Shown here one piece after another: positions 51,400 through 63,501 of a stretch of 64,000 bases of DNA. The first letter of the stretch is position 1. Each line of letters begins with the position of its first letter. Below the pieces are notes generated by a model that was not told the DNA's origin, ran no database searches, and saw only the letters and a program-made list of their open reading frames with translations. The DNA is from Epiperipatus broadwayi (Eukaryota > Onychophora > Udeonychophora > Euonychophora > Peripatidae), in assembly GCA_028023455.1 (NCBI GenBank), contig JAQFVV010006216.1, positions 1,117,445 to 1,181,444 of the forward strand, given 5' to 3'. The position numbers and the translations under genes were made by a program.

Positions 51400-53180
51400 T
51401 TCACACCAAAGTTATGGTATAATAACTAGACTCTACTAGGCTTTCTTTGCTTGTAAAATCAGAAGATCATATAATAAATAAAATGCCACTTATTTTTTGC
51501 ACTTTAACTAATGTTATTAACATATGTAACTAAGTTAAAATTTTGGGATGGAACTAATATTTGTGCCAGATCTAAATACAGCAATATTAATTATGAAATA
51601 ATAATCTAAATAAAAAATAAAGCCTATATATTATTTTAAACATTTATATTGAGAATTGATTATAAATCAAATTAAAAAATAAATATTAAATAGATTGTAT
51701 TAATGGAAATTATTAATAAAAACAAAACCATAATAAATGTTTACATTAAAAATGTTATATTATTTTGTACCATTTATTTCTTTATAAATGAAACATATCT
51801 AACAGTGTTAAGGTTTTTATGAGCATCTGTTACTAAAGTTTTGTGTGTACATGACTTTAGAAAATAATTCATTATTTGATAGGTTCCTTTGGTACATTTT
51901 TATTAGAAAAGCCACAAACATAGGGACTCATAAGAAATTTGAATCTTTAGATGATTTCCAATTACTATTTCTTTTGACACTGCAATTCAAGGTGAATTCA
52001 AGTATCTTGACTTTATGGTCAGCATAGCATTTGTGATATCCATTTTATTTAAATCATAAAGATATCAAATAAGAAGTAGGATAAGAAATGTATTCCCTTC
52101 CTCTCTAAATTATCTTAGTTATAGTCCATATTCATTTGATATAGGTTCCAAATATAATTATAAAAGTAAGGTAAAATAAACACAAAATTTTAAGCAAAAG
52201 AAAAAATGTGTTCTTGCTAAAATAATTTATGTAGCTATGGCAATACAAAATGCAACCCTTTTCTTTTTTAAATCCTGGCTTTTGATCGTGTAACTTTCTT
52301 CCTTTTAATTCTAATAAGGCATTGTTATCATTCAGCAATAATGTAAACTAAAATATTTCATTTTAAAATTTACTAAATAAATGGTTCATTTATTTCAGAT
52401 TCATTCAAAACAACAAATATTTTTATTAAACAGGTGAGATTTAATTATTTTCTTTATTTAACTATTTATACACTACAAAGAAATTATAGAAGGCAGCATG
52501 TGTACATCACAATGTATGTATTAGTGACAAAGAATAGGATAGAAGAATAGATGTATTAATAAAAAATAGAGTTAGAGAGATGGAGATCTAGTAAGGAGAG
52601 TAAAAAGTTTATATATGTGTGTGTGTGTCTGTGTGTGTAAACAGAATATTGGGTGTGGGTTAATTTATGACAATAGCAAGGAAAGTAGTTTACTGTTTAA
52701 GGTTTGAACAGGATTGTTAACAAGGAAATATACACATAAATGACAGGAATGTAGATGATTTATTCTGCAAGTTATGTTAGGAAGGAATGTAAAATATTAG
52801 GCATCTGTTAATTGAATATAAATGCTTTTGAGCAGAAAGGATACACATAATGAAATTGGGGGCGAATAAATATAAACAAAGTGATTATACAGATAATGGG
52901 TTCATGGTTGTTATGCTGGGTTTGTAAAAAGATAATGCAGATATAGATATAAAGACCATAGAGTGGATACAGGTAATGTTGTGAAAATGGGATGAAGCAA
53001 GATAGAGAAAAACATAGGGAAAATTTAGGTTGGGGAATGCAAAAGGGATGTAAAATGGCTCACAGATTTCTCTAAACATAATGGTTGAAATATTCCTGAC
53101 TCTGATAAAGGAGAAGCCATAGTGTATGGCATTGCAAGGATGTATATAATGCCCAAGACTAAATAGGATTATACATGCAA
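51400..53180. other. AT-rich intergenic stretch
   Basis: No gene recognised. A short TATA-(TG)n tract lies at 52612-52638. 52660-53130 is purine-rich on + with background-like frames. Confidence 0.5.
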
Positions 53181-53630
53181 ATACATGAAAGCAGTCAACA
53201 TTTAAATAATGTCAATATCAATAACAATCAACAATCTCAATCTGTTCTCAAGGCAACCTCCTTTTTACAATAAAAGTGCACACCCACCTTTATCTATTGT
53301 ACAATATGTCTATATAGACACTAAAAATTACAATTTCTCTATAGGGAGTAATACATAGTTTTAGTGGAATATGAAAGACATAATTGACTATTTGTTGATC
53401 TATTTTACAATAGATTGTATTTGCCTCTTTAATAAGATTTATTTAAAATTTGAATGAATAATCTCATTCTCTATAGTCAAATTGCAATCTGTAGTGTTTA
53501 GATAAATATATTCAAACATAGATAAAGATAGGTATCCACTTTTATTGTTAAAAGAAAGTTATTTTGACAACAGATTGATATTGCTATTGATACTGGGGTA
53601 CTGTTTAAATGTTGACTGCTTTCATGTGCT
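53181..53630. repeat. Inverted repeat with arms of about 170 bp
   Basis: The left arm begins ACATGAAAGCAGTCAACATT (53183), and the right arm ends with the exact complement (near 53607-53626). Internal matches continue in order: ATCTGTT near 53240, ACAATAAAAGTG near 53268 and CCACCTTTATCTAT near 53284, each complemented in the right arm. The arms are diverged and separated by about 100 bp. Non-coding foldback or MITE. Confidence 0.75.
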
Positions 53631-54230
53631 TATATATAAAGTCTTTTTGGATTAAAACATGTATTATTCTGTTTAATTTTCTGATGTTTCAACAAAATAT
53701 CATTCATGATGGTCAAGGTTAAGGTCTTAAGCAATAACAAGATGGAATATGAAATAAAGAACATTTTTTTTGTTATACACTATATATATATAATTTAACC
53801 GCCAACCCCATTTAACATTCAACCCCATATATTATACCTAATGCTTATCAACAAATATAAAATGAAATAAATCTTTAAAATGGACACATGGACTACACAA
53901 TATAATAGATGGAAATACTATGGCTGTCTAGTCACCATAATACCTGTAGACAGTATTTATGCACTATCTACCGAATTGGAATTCGAATACGAATTAATTA
54001 TATTATTTATTTTTTTATTATTTTATACATGCAATTTCTAAATCTTGTGTATATCTTATTTATGAAATATAAGTTTAAAGTTTTCCGTTGGCCCTTGTCC
54101 CTTGAGTAAGATTTATAAATTAATTTCTATGAGAAAAGTATATTTATGAGCATCAGTTGATAGCTGACCTCAAGCGCCAGACTCACCAGTGCCATGAAAA
54201 TTATACTTTCCCTGTCTAATGAGGTGCCTG
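53630..54230. other. Intergenic stretch becoming less AT-rich
   Basis: No gene recognised. From about 53950 CpG dinucleotides start to appear (CTACCGAATTGGAATTCG), and the 54130-54230 part has markedly higher G+C than the window average. Confidence 0.4.
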
Positions 54231-54231
54231 A

Positions 54232-54432
54232 CCCAAGCTAGCTCATTCTCAGTGTTGGGAGGAAAACCTATCAGATGAATGGAGGTATGTTAAGAAATAT
54301 GTGGATTTGAATGCTCTCGTTAAATCTTTATCCCCTGAGTTAATCCCTTTAATCTATTTCTTAAGAGTTAGATTTGAATCTAAAATACTTAACATATCTA
54401 CGTGCCTATTCATATCAGACATATTTAGATAA
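54232..54432 (+). other. Open segment, possible exon or pseudoexon
   Basis: A stop-free run of 66 codons between TGA 54229 and TAA 54430 has no in-frame ATG. It reads HSQCWEENLSDEWRYVKKYV, then NALVKSLSPELIPLIYFLRV and RFESKILNIS. Amino-acid use is far from the Ile/Lys/Asn/Tyr background, which suggests past or present coding. A good 5' splice site (GAG|GTATGT) at 54284/54285 lies inside it. I do not recognise a family. It could be a host exon, a processed pseudogene piece or an element fragment. Confidence 0.25.
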
Positions 54433-54434
54433 TT

Positions 54435-55160
54435 TTTCAATTTATCTTGGCAGGTAAAATAATAGGTGAATATAGATGATAAATCAATATACACTTCAAT
54501 TATAAGGTAAATATATGCCTTTTATTATCAATATTTTAAGATATTATTTATAAGATTAGAATTATAGCATTCCCAGATTAAAATATAATAAATCCATAAC
54601 TAAATAATAAAAAAATCTTAATACATAACAGGTAAACATTAATTCAATATATATATATATATATACTGAAACAGACAGATCGAAGAATCGATCTTAGTTT
54701 CATGGTTGTCATTTAAGAACGGTAATTCTAAACCACTATATACCCGCAATGAGACTTTTTCTATTCCAAGCCACATAAATTTTAAGTTATTTATTTTGTG
54801 TTTGTTTAAAAAGAATTTAATGTAAAGAGTATGAGTATAAATGTCACAAATCATGATGAATAATATTCGTGTGTGTGTGGTTTGTGGATTTATATTAGCT
54901 CAATTTAAAGTTTCAATTGCATGTATATTTTCTTTAAATTTTAATTTTGCAAATTATACAAAGTCATTTAAAAATGCTGATCAAAAGTCACATTCCTTTG
55001 ATCAGTATTTTTAATCAAAATCTTACTTGTACAAAATGTATAGAATAATTAATTTGTACTTTGATAAATTAAGATAATGAATTTATATTTTTGTATTCAC
55101 GAATTCCGATGTAATTGTTTTGTCAATTTAGAATCATGTATTAAATTTAAAAATAAATGA
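54435..55160. other. AT-rich spacer
   Basis: No gene. Short AT run at 54648-54665. Small inverted matches such as GCTGATCAAAAG/CTTTGATCAG occur near 54978-55006. Confidence 0.45.
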
Positions 55161-55164
55161 AAAC

Positions 55165-55567
55165 CGAACAATGGAAATGAGAAATGTAGAACTCTTATCA
55201 AGAAAGCAAAGCTATTGTATAGTCAAAATTGATATTCTGGAGGCCGGAAAATCAAAGGAGGTGGAGTCATGAACTAAAACTAGGCAGAAAGGTCAACCGT
55301 AGCCATCTTAGATATAAGATAGGACTCTAACTTTTGACTTGGCTGTGCTTAGATCATCTCAAGCTACAGCAAAGTAGTTGTTCCAGAGAAATCACTTCAA
55401 CCGTTATTAAGAGTTCCCAGTAAACTGCAATAATGATGGGCTAGTCCAAGAACTGATTCCTGTTCTGCCAAGTTAAATCTTTCGTACCCTGATCTGTAAT
55501 GTTTTCCGTGCTTCAGTCTTCCAAATTCCAACATTTAAATTAACCATGCCATTCTAAGAAATTCAAA
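55165..55567 (+). promoter_or_regulatory. Possible promoter and 5' leader
   Basis: About 400 bases of unusually balanced composition with several CpGs precede ATG 55568. GCCATCTT at 55302-55309 is the complement of the YY1 core AAGATGGC, which in animal promoters often lies just downstream of TATA-less starts. Short upstream ORFs occur (ATGATGGGCTAG near 55434; ATGCCATTCTAA near 55547). There is no convincing TATA box. This is inference from composition and one motif. Confidence 0.3.
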
Positions 55568-57609
55568 ATGCGCGCCTACGTTCTGCATACATATCACCGC
55601 AAGAAGAAAAGCCGGACGAAGAAAAAATGGTAACTTTTGTTACATGAACTTTTTAACTTTCCTCTCAGTAATAATTTTAAATTTAATCTGTTAACCTAAT
55701 TAATTGCATGTAAATTTTTGTTTTCCATTTGAAAATGTTACACAAAAACCTGTCAGTAAATTTCTTCTCTAATATTTCTGTGCTCTAGTCTTTAGATGAT
55801 AATTATTAATATTTGTGCCTACTAATAATCCATTTGTGAATACATTTATATTTTTACTATTACTTATTTTACAAACAAAACGATGCCAATAATAATATTT
55901 CTCAACTCTAATTAAAGTCAGTAAAGTTTATCTCATAATATTTATTATATTCATTTTAAAAGTAATTTTCTTTTATCGAACTAAAAAATTGTTTCATTTA
56001 TGTTGAGTTGAGAAATATTCAAGTATTTTTATTGTTTCCTTTACTTTGTCATGATATTTTAATCTACACTCCAAATCTCAAATACTTAAAATAGTCTAAA
56101 ATTTTATTATATTTTTTTTATATATATTATTACGGAATAATAATAATAAGTGAATATTTTATTGCTATTATTACCTTCCGAACAATCTGGGGAGTATGGG
56201 TTTCAGAGAAATTAATTAATTGTTACTTTTCGATTTTTGATTTCCCATGTCATTATTGAATAGTTATATCAGGTGTTTAGAACATGTTACGATAGATAAA
56301 ATGTTTATATAATTTCTTTTAAAATCCACTTCCGATCACTCTTCCTCGATGTTAACCTTTACCTTCCCTAGTTGCGCTCTTTTCTACCATATGGAGAGAA
56401 GAAATTCTTCTCCAGGTAATCTCTTGATCACCGGGTTCAAAAGATCCCTGGTTGTAGTGTCTCGGATCTCTTGGGGATAAGACTTGTCAAAGTAAGCCAC
56501 CTGGTATTCGTTTATGCACCGCAGTTATTATTGTGTGTACCTTAATCCTTGCAACCATCAGTACATCAGTATTATATATTATATTTTTATATAAAACCCC
56601 TCCCATTATCCGTACGCAATGGTTTGAATCTATTAAATAACACAAATTAATATAACTAGTAGTTAAATATTTTAAGTGCTCCAATTACTCTGATTCTCAT
56701 ATCAACCTGTATAACCATTTAAACACATAAATATTCATGGTTTTAATCAGTACAAACCGGTTATTGATGACTAGAGCAATTTATTATAAAATACATATGA
56801 GAGTTTCTACCTGTAAATAATATTATTCAATGCTTTCAAGAAGTTATTAAAATTTTATCTACCTAATTTTGTCTCTCTTGCATTATTACTCTCACATCTA
56901 GCAATCACCCTGTCTGTATCGACAACTTAAATATATACTTTAAATTATTACGTACCAATATCCCGACTATAAGGGATCTAGAAATAGCTGATTGTGGTAT
57001 TTGTCTGTGTTTTTCGGGCTAGTAAGGGGAAACCCCACCGGAATTGTCATGGCTTTTGGTTGATTTGTTTCTTTTGGATTATTCCTAGACGGACGGGTTG
57101 AATTGAACTGGGATTAGGTTTACGAAAACACACACAGGTATTATATGCTATAATTTGATTTAATTGCCTAATCAAGTAGAATTATTCAGAGGGTAACGAG
57201 AAGCAATTCCAAGTTATATTAAGATAAAAATGTCATATTACCTGATGGACCCCAGGGTTTGGATTATAAAATATTCAATCATGTAGTGTATTTAGTTCAA
57301 TTTTATGGTCCTGAAGTAATCAAGGTTTACTTTATGAAAGCATGATATCTTTTATTGGTGAAGTCCGGCATTAAGATTTATTTGCATTATGAATGAGACG
57401 TGATTTAAATTATCAATGATGTAATCTTCCAAGATGAATTTGTTCATACTTTTGGATTTAAACTGTTATATTTAGTTCTGTATTATGCAATATAGATTAT
57501 TGATGAGGTTCCTGGGTTTTTCTACAGGCAGGCGGTGGGTAGAGTCAACTTTGTATCGGCAGCGGATGGTGATGCCCTTCACGTATCTGCTATTACCCCG
57601 ACATTATAA
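55568..57609 (+). CDS. Candidate two-exon gene, 47-residue basic protein
   Basis: Model: exon 1 CDS 55568-55629, intron 55630-57527, exon 2 57528 to stop TAA 57607-57609. The donor is AATG|GTAACT; the acceptor is GGGTTTTTCTACAG|GC. The junction codon TG|G gives Trp and the frame stays open to the stop. Exon 1 encodes MRAYVLHTYHRKKKSRTKKK, strongly basic after residue 9. Exon 2 encodes QAVGRVNFVSAADGD and then ALHVSAITPTL. Both exons are far richer in G+C and CpG than anything nearby. A poly(A) signal AATAAA lies at 58021. Unspliced, exon 1 would stop at once (TAA 55631), giving 21 residues. An alternative 44-nt exon (56376-56419, CCCTAG|TTGCGC to CTCCAG|GTAATC) would change the exon-2 frame. 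No family recognised. Basic tract could be a nuclear or RNA-binding signal. Unproven. Confidence 0.25.
55630..57527 (+). other. CpG-retaining low-repeat domain, putative intron 1
   Basis: CpGs are scattered through this stretch (56160-56600 and 56950-57130 especially), whereas most of the window is CpG-poor. There is no recognised transposon and few microsatellites. This suggests unmethylated or constrained DNA around a gene start. No other product is visible. Confidence 0.35.
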
Positions 57610-58237
57610 ATGTTGGCATTAAGATTCCACAGTGCTCTCCTGCTCATCTGTTTCAATCTAACTAATTTTAACTTCTTTTGTCCACTTTCCAAAAAAAGAA
57701 TTTATCGGCACTTCGATCTATTTCTCTTTTGAATGTTTTTTCTTTAAAAAAATATTTCCTTCCTTTAACATTTCTTTTGACTTTTGGTTCCATCATTCTT
57801 GATATTTTTAGTTCGCCATACATTCATTGGCTTTCTCAGAATCTTTAAAGTAATTAATCATTGTGTTATATAACCAAGAATTGCCTAGAGGCATATACAG
57901 TATTTCTTTTCATTACCCTCATTAATTAGGATATGATCGAAACAAAAATCTATATTTGAAACAATCGATAACAATATATAAAAAAAAATATTTGTGTATA
58001 ACTGTATTTTTCAAATTTATAATAAACATTTAAAAAAATATTTTAAAATAAATAATTATGCATAATTAATCATTTCCCCATTTGTTTGCTTTTTAAAAAA
58101 AAATTCAATATTGATTCATGTATATATATATATAATTCCTCATACATTATATTTAACCTTTTGATGACAACTTAAATGATTATATGTATTAAGGGTAATG
58201 GGTATATGTTACTTAATTTTCTTGTAACAGGGTTTGA
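57610..58237. other. AT-rich stretch, putative 3' untranslated region
   Basis: No gene. T-rich, with AATAAA at 58021-58026 and a short TA run near 58120-58133. If the model at 55568 is right this would hold its 3' UTR. Confidence 0.3.
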
Positions 58238-58268
58238 ACCTGGCTACTATGGAGAAATTCTGGGTATA

Positions 58269-58310
<42 letters not shown>

Positions 58311-58334
58311 GGCTACTATGGAGAAATTCTGGGT
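58238..58334 (+). repeat. 28-bp direct repeat flanking a TA microsatellite
   Basis: Identical 28-mers beginning ACCTGGCTACTATGG lie at 58238-58265 and 58307-58334, separated by about 41 bp of TA repeat. The open frame 58176-58400 runs through all of it and is not a credible gene. Confidence 0.9.
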
Positions 58335-61250
58335 CATACATGGGGTGATTGTCACCAGTATGTGAACATTAACTTCCCTAAATTTGTTAGTTATTTGTAA
58401 TTCTACAGAAAACTGGGGTTTAAACCATGAGGAATCTGAGGAATTGCATTTTTATCCTCAAGTTAAAAAATAAATAAAATTTAATCTCAAAAGGGATGAG
58501 CATAAGAGATCAGCATATCTAAGTATAAGTTCACCAGCACTCCCCAAAAGTAATAATCATTCTTCATCATGAATTATTTACCAAAACAAATCAATCAACA
58601 GTCCATAATGTGGCTGAATTACAATAATAAAACATATATAAATCAACAGTCAATCTGGTGAGTGGATTGGAAATAGATCTTCTGTAGACAGGCCAACTAT
58701 TGAACTTTTTTGCCAGTTCAGACAATTATTTAAACCATAGTTTGGATGCACAAACTTAAATTCTAATTCATAAAAATACAACTAAAAAATAAAGCTGATA
58801 TACAAAAACATGCTGGTCATCATTAATGCTATGACCACTTACCATTAATGGACTGGCAAACATAAACTTAATTTTTAATAGAGACCAACTAAATAAAATG
58901 TAGTGCATGCACTTTGAAGAATATCCTCTTTGTGTCAACCAAGGAATCATTATCATAATTATTATTATCATCTGGATGACCATACAATAAACATAAACTC
59001 CTATCCTATATAGCTATTATGCACAAATCTACATCAGGAAGCAAAAACTCTATAATTTATCACTGTGAGCAATAGGGAAATAAATAAATAAATTTTCTTA
59101 TTATAAATAATCATAAGCAATTGATGGGCTTCCTCTACTTCTAAATAACTAGATTTATTGGGATAATCAAGAGAAAAAAACTAAATCCTATAAGCTGTCA
59201 TGATATAAGTTTACACACACACAACACTTCATGAAACAGGAATTGGATAGTATAAAGTAATTAAAACTAGAAAGAATATTTTTTAAAACAATTATTTAAT
59301 ATCTGATTAATAGCAACAAAAAACAACAATGACATAATAGTATGACATGTCAACATTCATTTTAACAAAAAAATACATTTTTACAAAAATTACATTAACC
59401 AACCAATTAATTTTTATTCATGGACTTACCTTAAATTCATTAGGTTTTTTTCTTTAAATTTTTTAAGAGTTTGTTAAACATATTCAAAAAAAAAAATCAA
59501 AGATAGCATTTTTTGATTCTACCCAGAGGGAAAATTGAGAGAGAAAATAACTTATTATATTTACAAAACAAAAACATATTTTCTATTAATAAAAATATAG
59601 TGTGCACACATAAAAATACCAATAGCCATGGTTTCCTTGTTTATAAAGGCTTTTTTAATTGCAATTACAGTTTTTTCTAATGGAGTTTCTTCTTGAATGC
59701 TTCTAAACATGGGCCTGGATAAATTTGTTCTTTCCTGGGTCTGTAGTAATTATGGATACATGGAAATAGCAATTTTGTCCATTTGATTCTCCTCTTAAAG
59801 TTCCAGGTGAGACAGATATAGACAGAAACTCATGTTCTTGGTTGAAACCTAGATTGCAGACTGCTTAAAGAGGTTTTTACTTTTCCTACATTTTCTTCCA
59901 ATGAAGGTAGGTCATACAGAGAAAGGTGATACCTAGCTTTTAGCTGAATTTGGTACATGGTTTTCATTGCACAATCTATTTTTAATGCTAAACTTATAGT
60001 ATACTAAAATCTTGATACAATAACTGCTATTTTATTCAATAGCTTGGTATCAGCTGGATTAAGCTTGGACTGCTCTCTCTTCAACAGCTAAGGTAGGAAT
60101 AATTTCTTCTACTATCTTTTTCAGCAGCAGAATTGATATTTGACTGCTCTCTTCAACAGTTAAGTTAGCAATAATTTATTCTCTATTTTTTTTCTTGAAC
60201 AATTTTGCTTATCATCCAATTACAATCCGTCTCTTACATGATAATTTTTATGACAACTAATTAAATAAAATTTCATAAAAACAATTATTTAGGCAATTAG
60301 TTCCTTAATCAGAGATTAAAAACAAGTAAAGAACTTAAATTTAACAACAGAAAATGCTTGACAATCCTTTATAATTAAAAACCAAATCTTCTTGCAAAAA
60401 AAAAAAAAAAAACCCAACAAGATAACCAGTTAATTGCATTGATTTGAATTTTCTTTTTTATTAAATAGAGATAAACAAAAAATGTATTAAAATCCTATTT
60501 TGTTTTTTTTCCTCTTTTTTTTTTTAAAAAAAAATACTTTTAAATATATTTAATGTTTGAAATTTTTTTTACTATCACATGGGGATTTTACAAACATTTA
60601 GTTAAAAGAGAACCCTTTAAAAAATAGGTCTAAGAAAATTTAAATATTTTCCCCCATTAATGAAATATTTTTTTATTCTCAAATCTGAGGATCATGCTGC
60701 CAATTATCTATTTTTATTTTTTTGTAATGCAGCTATGTAACCAACTGATTGCTATATATATTTGATGAATGATTATTCAGAGTAGGTGAATTAATAAACC
60801 ATTTATTTCCTTCAGTTTTACAATTAATCAATTATAAATTAATTTTGGAAGAAAAATATAAAATAAATGGTTATCACAAGGCTGGAATGTGTTGTACTTA
60901 ACAGAAATATTTAAACCTCATGGCCTTTTTAATAATATTTCAATAGACTCTCTTGTGGTCTTCAAATGATATTTTTCCAAATTAGCAGGTGTTTTAGCAT
61001 GATCAAAGTCAGGTGTAAGACTAATTTTTAAATGCTTTATCTGCAAAACTGAACTACTAAATATATTCCCCCACTTGTTACATTCATTGCTACATCTATT
61101 ACTGACTACAGTCTAAAGCATACTCAGCATTTCACAATTGTCTGTTCTAATGTAGCTTTGTTCTAAATACATTGTTTGTATTTTTTACTTATATATAAAA
61201 TGTGAAGTAAAAGTTTATATATTTAACATTTGATTAAAAGAATTTTAATG
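58335..61250. other. Intergenic stretch, no gene recognised
   Basis: 58.4-59.5 kb is AT-rich background. 59.6-60.2 kb has higher complexity, purine-rich on the minus strand, and may be the leader of the Penelope-like copy at 61.25 kb or another decayed element; no motif supports either. It includes a 74-bp duplication at 60068-60206. Confidence 0.4.
60068..60206 (+). repeat. Tandem duplication of about 74 bp
   Basis: Units starting at 60068 and 60142 share GACTGCTCTC, TTCAACAG(C/T)TAAG, TAATTT(C/A)TTCT and a pyrimidine-rich end. The second unit is shorter. Confidence 0.7.
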
Positions 61251-61252
61251 CA

Positions 61253-61845
61253 TTATAATTTTGACTTTAATTCATCTATTGGATTGACCTGTATAGCTGT
61301 TGTGCACCGTGAATATGGAATTTCATGGATATTTGGTATTCCAAGATGTTTATGAAAAAAATTGCTAATAGCAAAGGTAGTCTTAATATTGAAATTGGAT
61401 AATCTTCTACAGATCTTACCATTCATTCCTTTAATAAAAGGTAAAACAATTCTACAATTATTTGATTTATCAACTTTAATCATCATTTTCTTCTTAGCAT
61501 CAGTGCTATGTAAAATGTTATATATGTTTTTATTGTAACTATTAGAAAATAGAATATTTTTAGTTAATTCTATTTTTGAATAAGTTGATTTTTATCAGAC
61601 AAACTATATGTTCTCTTCAAAAAAATTTTTGCCACAGAAAATGTATGAACAAGATGATGATGAGAATTAAAATTAAGATAACTGTTTATATGGATGGATT
61701 TTCTATAAAAAATATTGATAAAGAATTATCAGTTTTTTTAGCCATTAAAACATCTAAAAAGAAAGGGTTCTTATTTTTTTCAACTTCCATGGTAAACTTA
61801 ATATTAAGATGCCACTCCTTAAGAAAAATAGAAAAATAAATCAAG
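61253..61845 (-). mobile_element. Penelope-like element, inverted partial copy
   Basis: Reading leftward from 61845, it begins just before the FLD block (NIKFTMEVEKNKNPFFLDVL, near 61750-61805) and carries on through the connection region. The 77-codon frame 61253-61486 reads RIVLPFIKGMNGKICRRLSN and ends in the start of the GIY-YIG domain (IHEIPYSRCTTAIQVNP). The same blocks occur in the opposite direction at 62388-62960, so the two copies face each other head to head. Stops near 61640-61680 and mutations in the YIG region make it inactive. The + strand frame 61576-61839 is its antisense shadow. Confidence 0.75.
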
Positions 61846-61864
61846 ACATCAATATCATTAGACA

Positions 61865-63130
61865 CTATTGAGACATACTGTGTAGGTTCTACTACACATT
61901 CTTTGACTCACTATTTAGCCCAATGCTTATAACCCTTGATAAATAACATTTCCATCAAGAATTAAAAAATCAACTCATTTTATTTCTATTAGTAAGAACT
62001 TAAATCTAGCTAAAAGTGGTTTATTGGTAAATTTTGATGTCTCTTCTATGTTTACCAATATTCCTGTTGAAGAAATACCATCTATAATAACTCAATACAA
62101 TAATTTATCTTATTTTGTCATTTCCATTGCAAAATATTGGTTTTGAAAAGAAATTTTTTATTCATCATTTTCAAAAGTAGAAACAAATTAAAGAACTTTC
62201 TATGTTCTCTCCACTGTTACCTGTAATTGCTGATGTCTTCATGAATAATTTGGAAAATCCAAGTATTAAATGCAGTTACTATGAAACTTTCTATTTGGCT
62301 TAAATATGTGGATAATTTATTTGTTATAAATCCTCATGGTATTGTTGTCTTAAAATATTTTCTTGTTTTTTTTTAATAGATGACATCCTAATATTAAGTT
62401 TACCATGGAAGTTGAAAATAACATAACAGTTTCTTTTCTATATATTTTAATTGATAGAAAATCCAATAACCCTTTATCAATGTCTGTTTATAAAAAAATC
62501 TAACCACAAAAACAGATATCTTAATATTAATTCTCATCATTATCCTGCTCATATATTTTCTGTGGCAAAAAATCTTTTGGTGAAGCATATATTTTGTCTG
62601 ATAAATATCAGTTTGCTTAAGAAATAGAACACTAAATATATTCTACTTTCTAATGGTTACAATAAAACATCATATATAAAGTTTTATATAGCAATGATAC
62701 TAAGAAGAAAAAAGATGATAAAATGAACAACCCAATCAGTTATAGAGTTATTTTACCTTATATTAAAGGAGTCATTGATATGATCAATAGAAGACTATAT
62801 CTAATTTTCATATTAAGACTACTTTTTCCAGTAGCAAAGAAATTGATTTTTCCATAAAGTGTTTATGAAATTCCATGTTTATATAGCTCAAAATCTATGT
62901 AGGTCAATCCAATGGACATATTAATGTCAGAATTATGGAGCATATAAAATGTTTCAATCAAAAATTTAATATATCAACTTTTATTTCACATTTTTAGAAA
63001 TAGGTCACATACCTGATTTTGATAATACTAAAATATTTGCTAATTTGGAAATATATGATTTGAGAATCATGAGAGAATCTATGATGGTTTATATAAATCT
63101 GATGAAGCACAATATATTCATGCCTTGCTG
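61865..63130 (+). mobile_element. Penelope-like element copy 2 (RT plus GIY-YIG)
   Basis: Order of blocks, in shifting frames: THSLTHYLAQCL near 61895 (families: PTYxLxKYLA); motif A LLVNFDVSSMFTNIPVEE with catalytic Asp codon at 62036-62038; motif B MFSPLLPVIADVFM near 62200; motif C WLKYVDNLFVINPHG (YVDN at 62305-62316); NIKFTMEVENNITVSFL near 62393; connection YRVILPYIKGVIDMINRRL near 62740. The GIY-YIG start VYEIPCLY is at 62861-62884, with later EHIKCFNQK and EIGHIPDFDNTKIF. It is 5'-truncated and has many stops. Preceded by an inverted partial copy, an arrangement common in Penelope elements. Confidence 0.8.
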
Positions 63131-63423
63131 AGACTAACTTATTTTATCTCTTTTTTCAAAAATCAAATTTTAGATCAATTAATTATAAAACATTAGAAAT
63201 TAAAAATTTTGTTAATCCACCTATTCTGAATAATCAACCATCAAATATATATCCTGTTCTTCACTTCATGCTCAATCTCATAATTATTAAGACCTAACAG
63301 TTTTTTCTTAACACTTTAACCTTGACAATGATGAATGATATTTTATCAAAACATTTGGAATTTAAACAAAATAATACACAGCTTAATCCCAATAAAATTT
63401 TATTTACATTATATAACCATGAA

Positions 63424-63426
<3 letters not shown>

Positions 63427-63500
<74 letters not shown>
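63427..63500. repeat. (TA)n microsatellite
   Basis: About 74 bp of TA. Open frames across it on both strands are artefacts. Confidence 0.97.

Positions 63501-63501
<1 letters not shown>

Noticed and set aside
51219-51404. HIDIV...string like a retroviral-type integrase core
   Set aside because: Similarity is limited to a few residues and the upstream half is a TA microsatellite.
56425-56460. GGGTTCAAAAGATCC as a tRNA B-box
   Set aside because: No A-box at the right distance and no cloverleaf.
61576-61839. 87-codon + strand frame
   Set aside because: It is antisense to the inverted Penelope-like copy; the minus strand shows the recognisable RT/nuclease blocks.
62400-62588. 62-codon minus-strand frame
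   Set aside because: It is antisense to Penelope-like copy 2.
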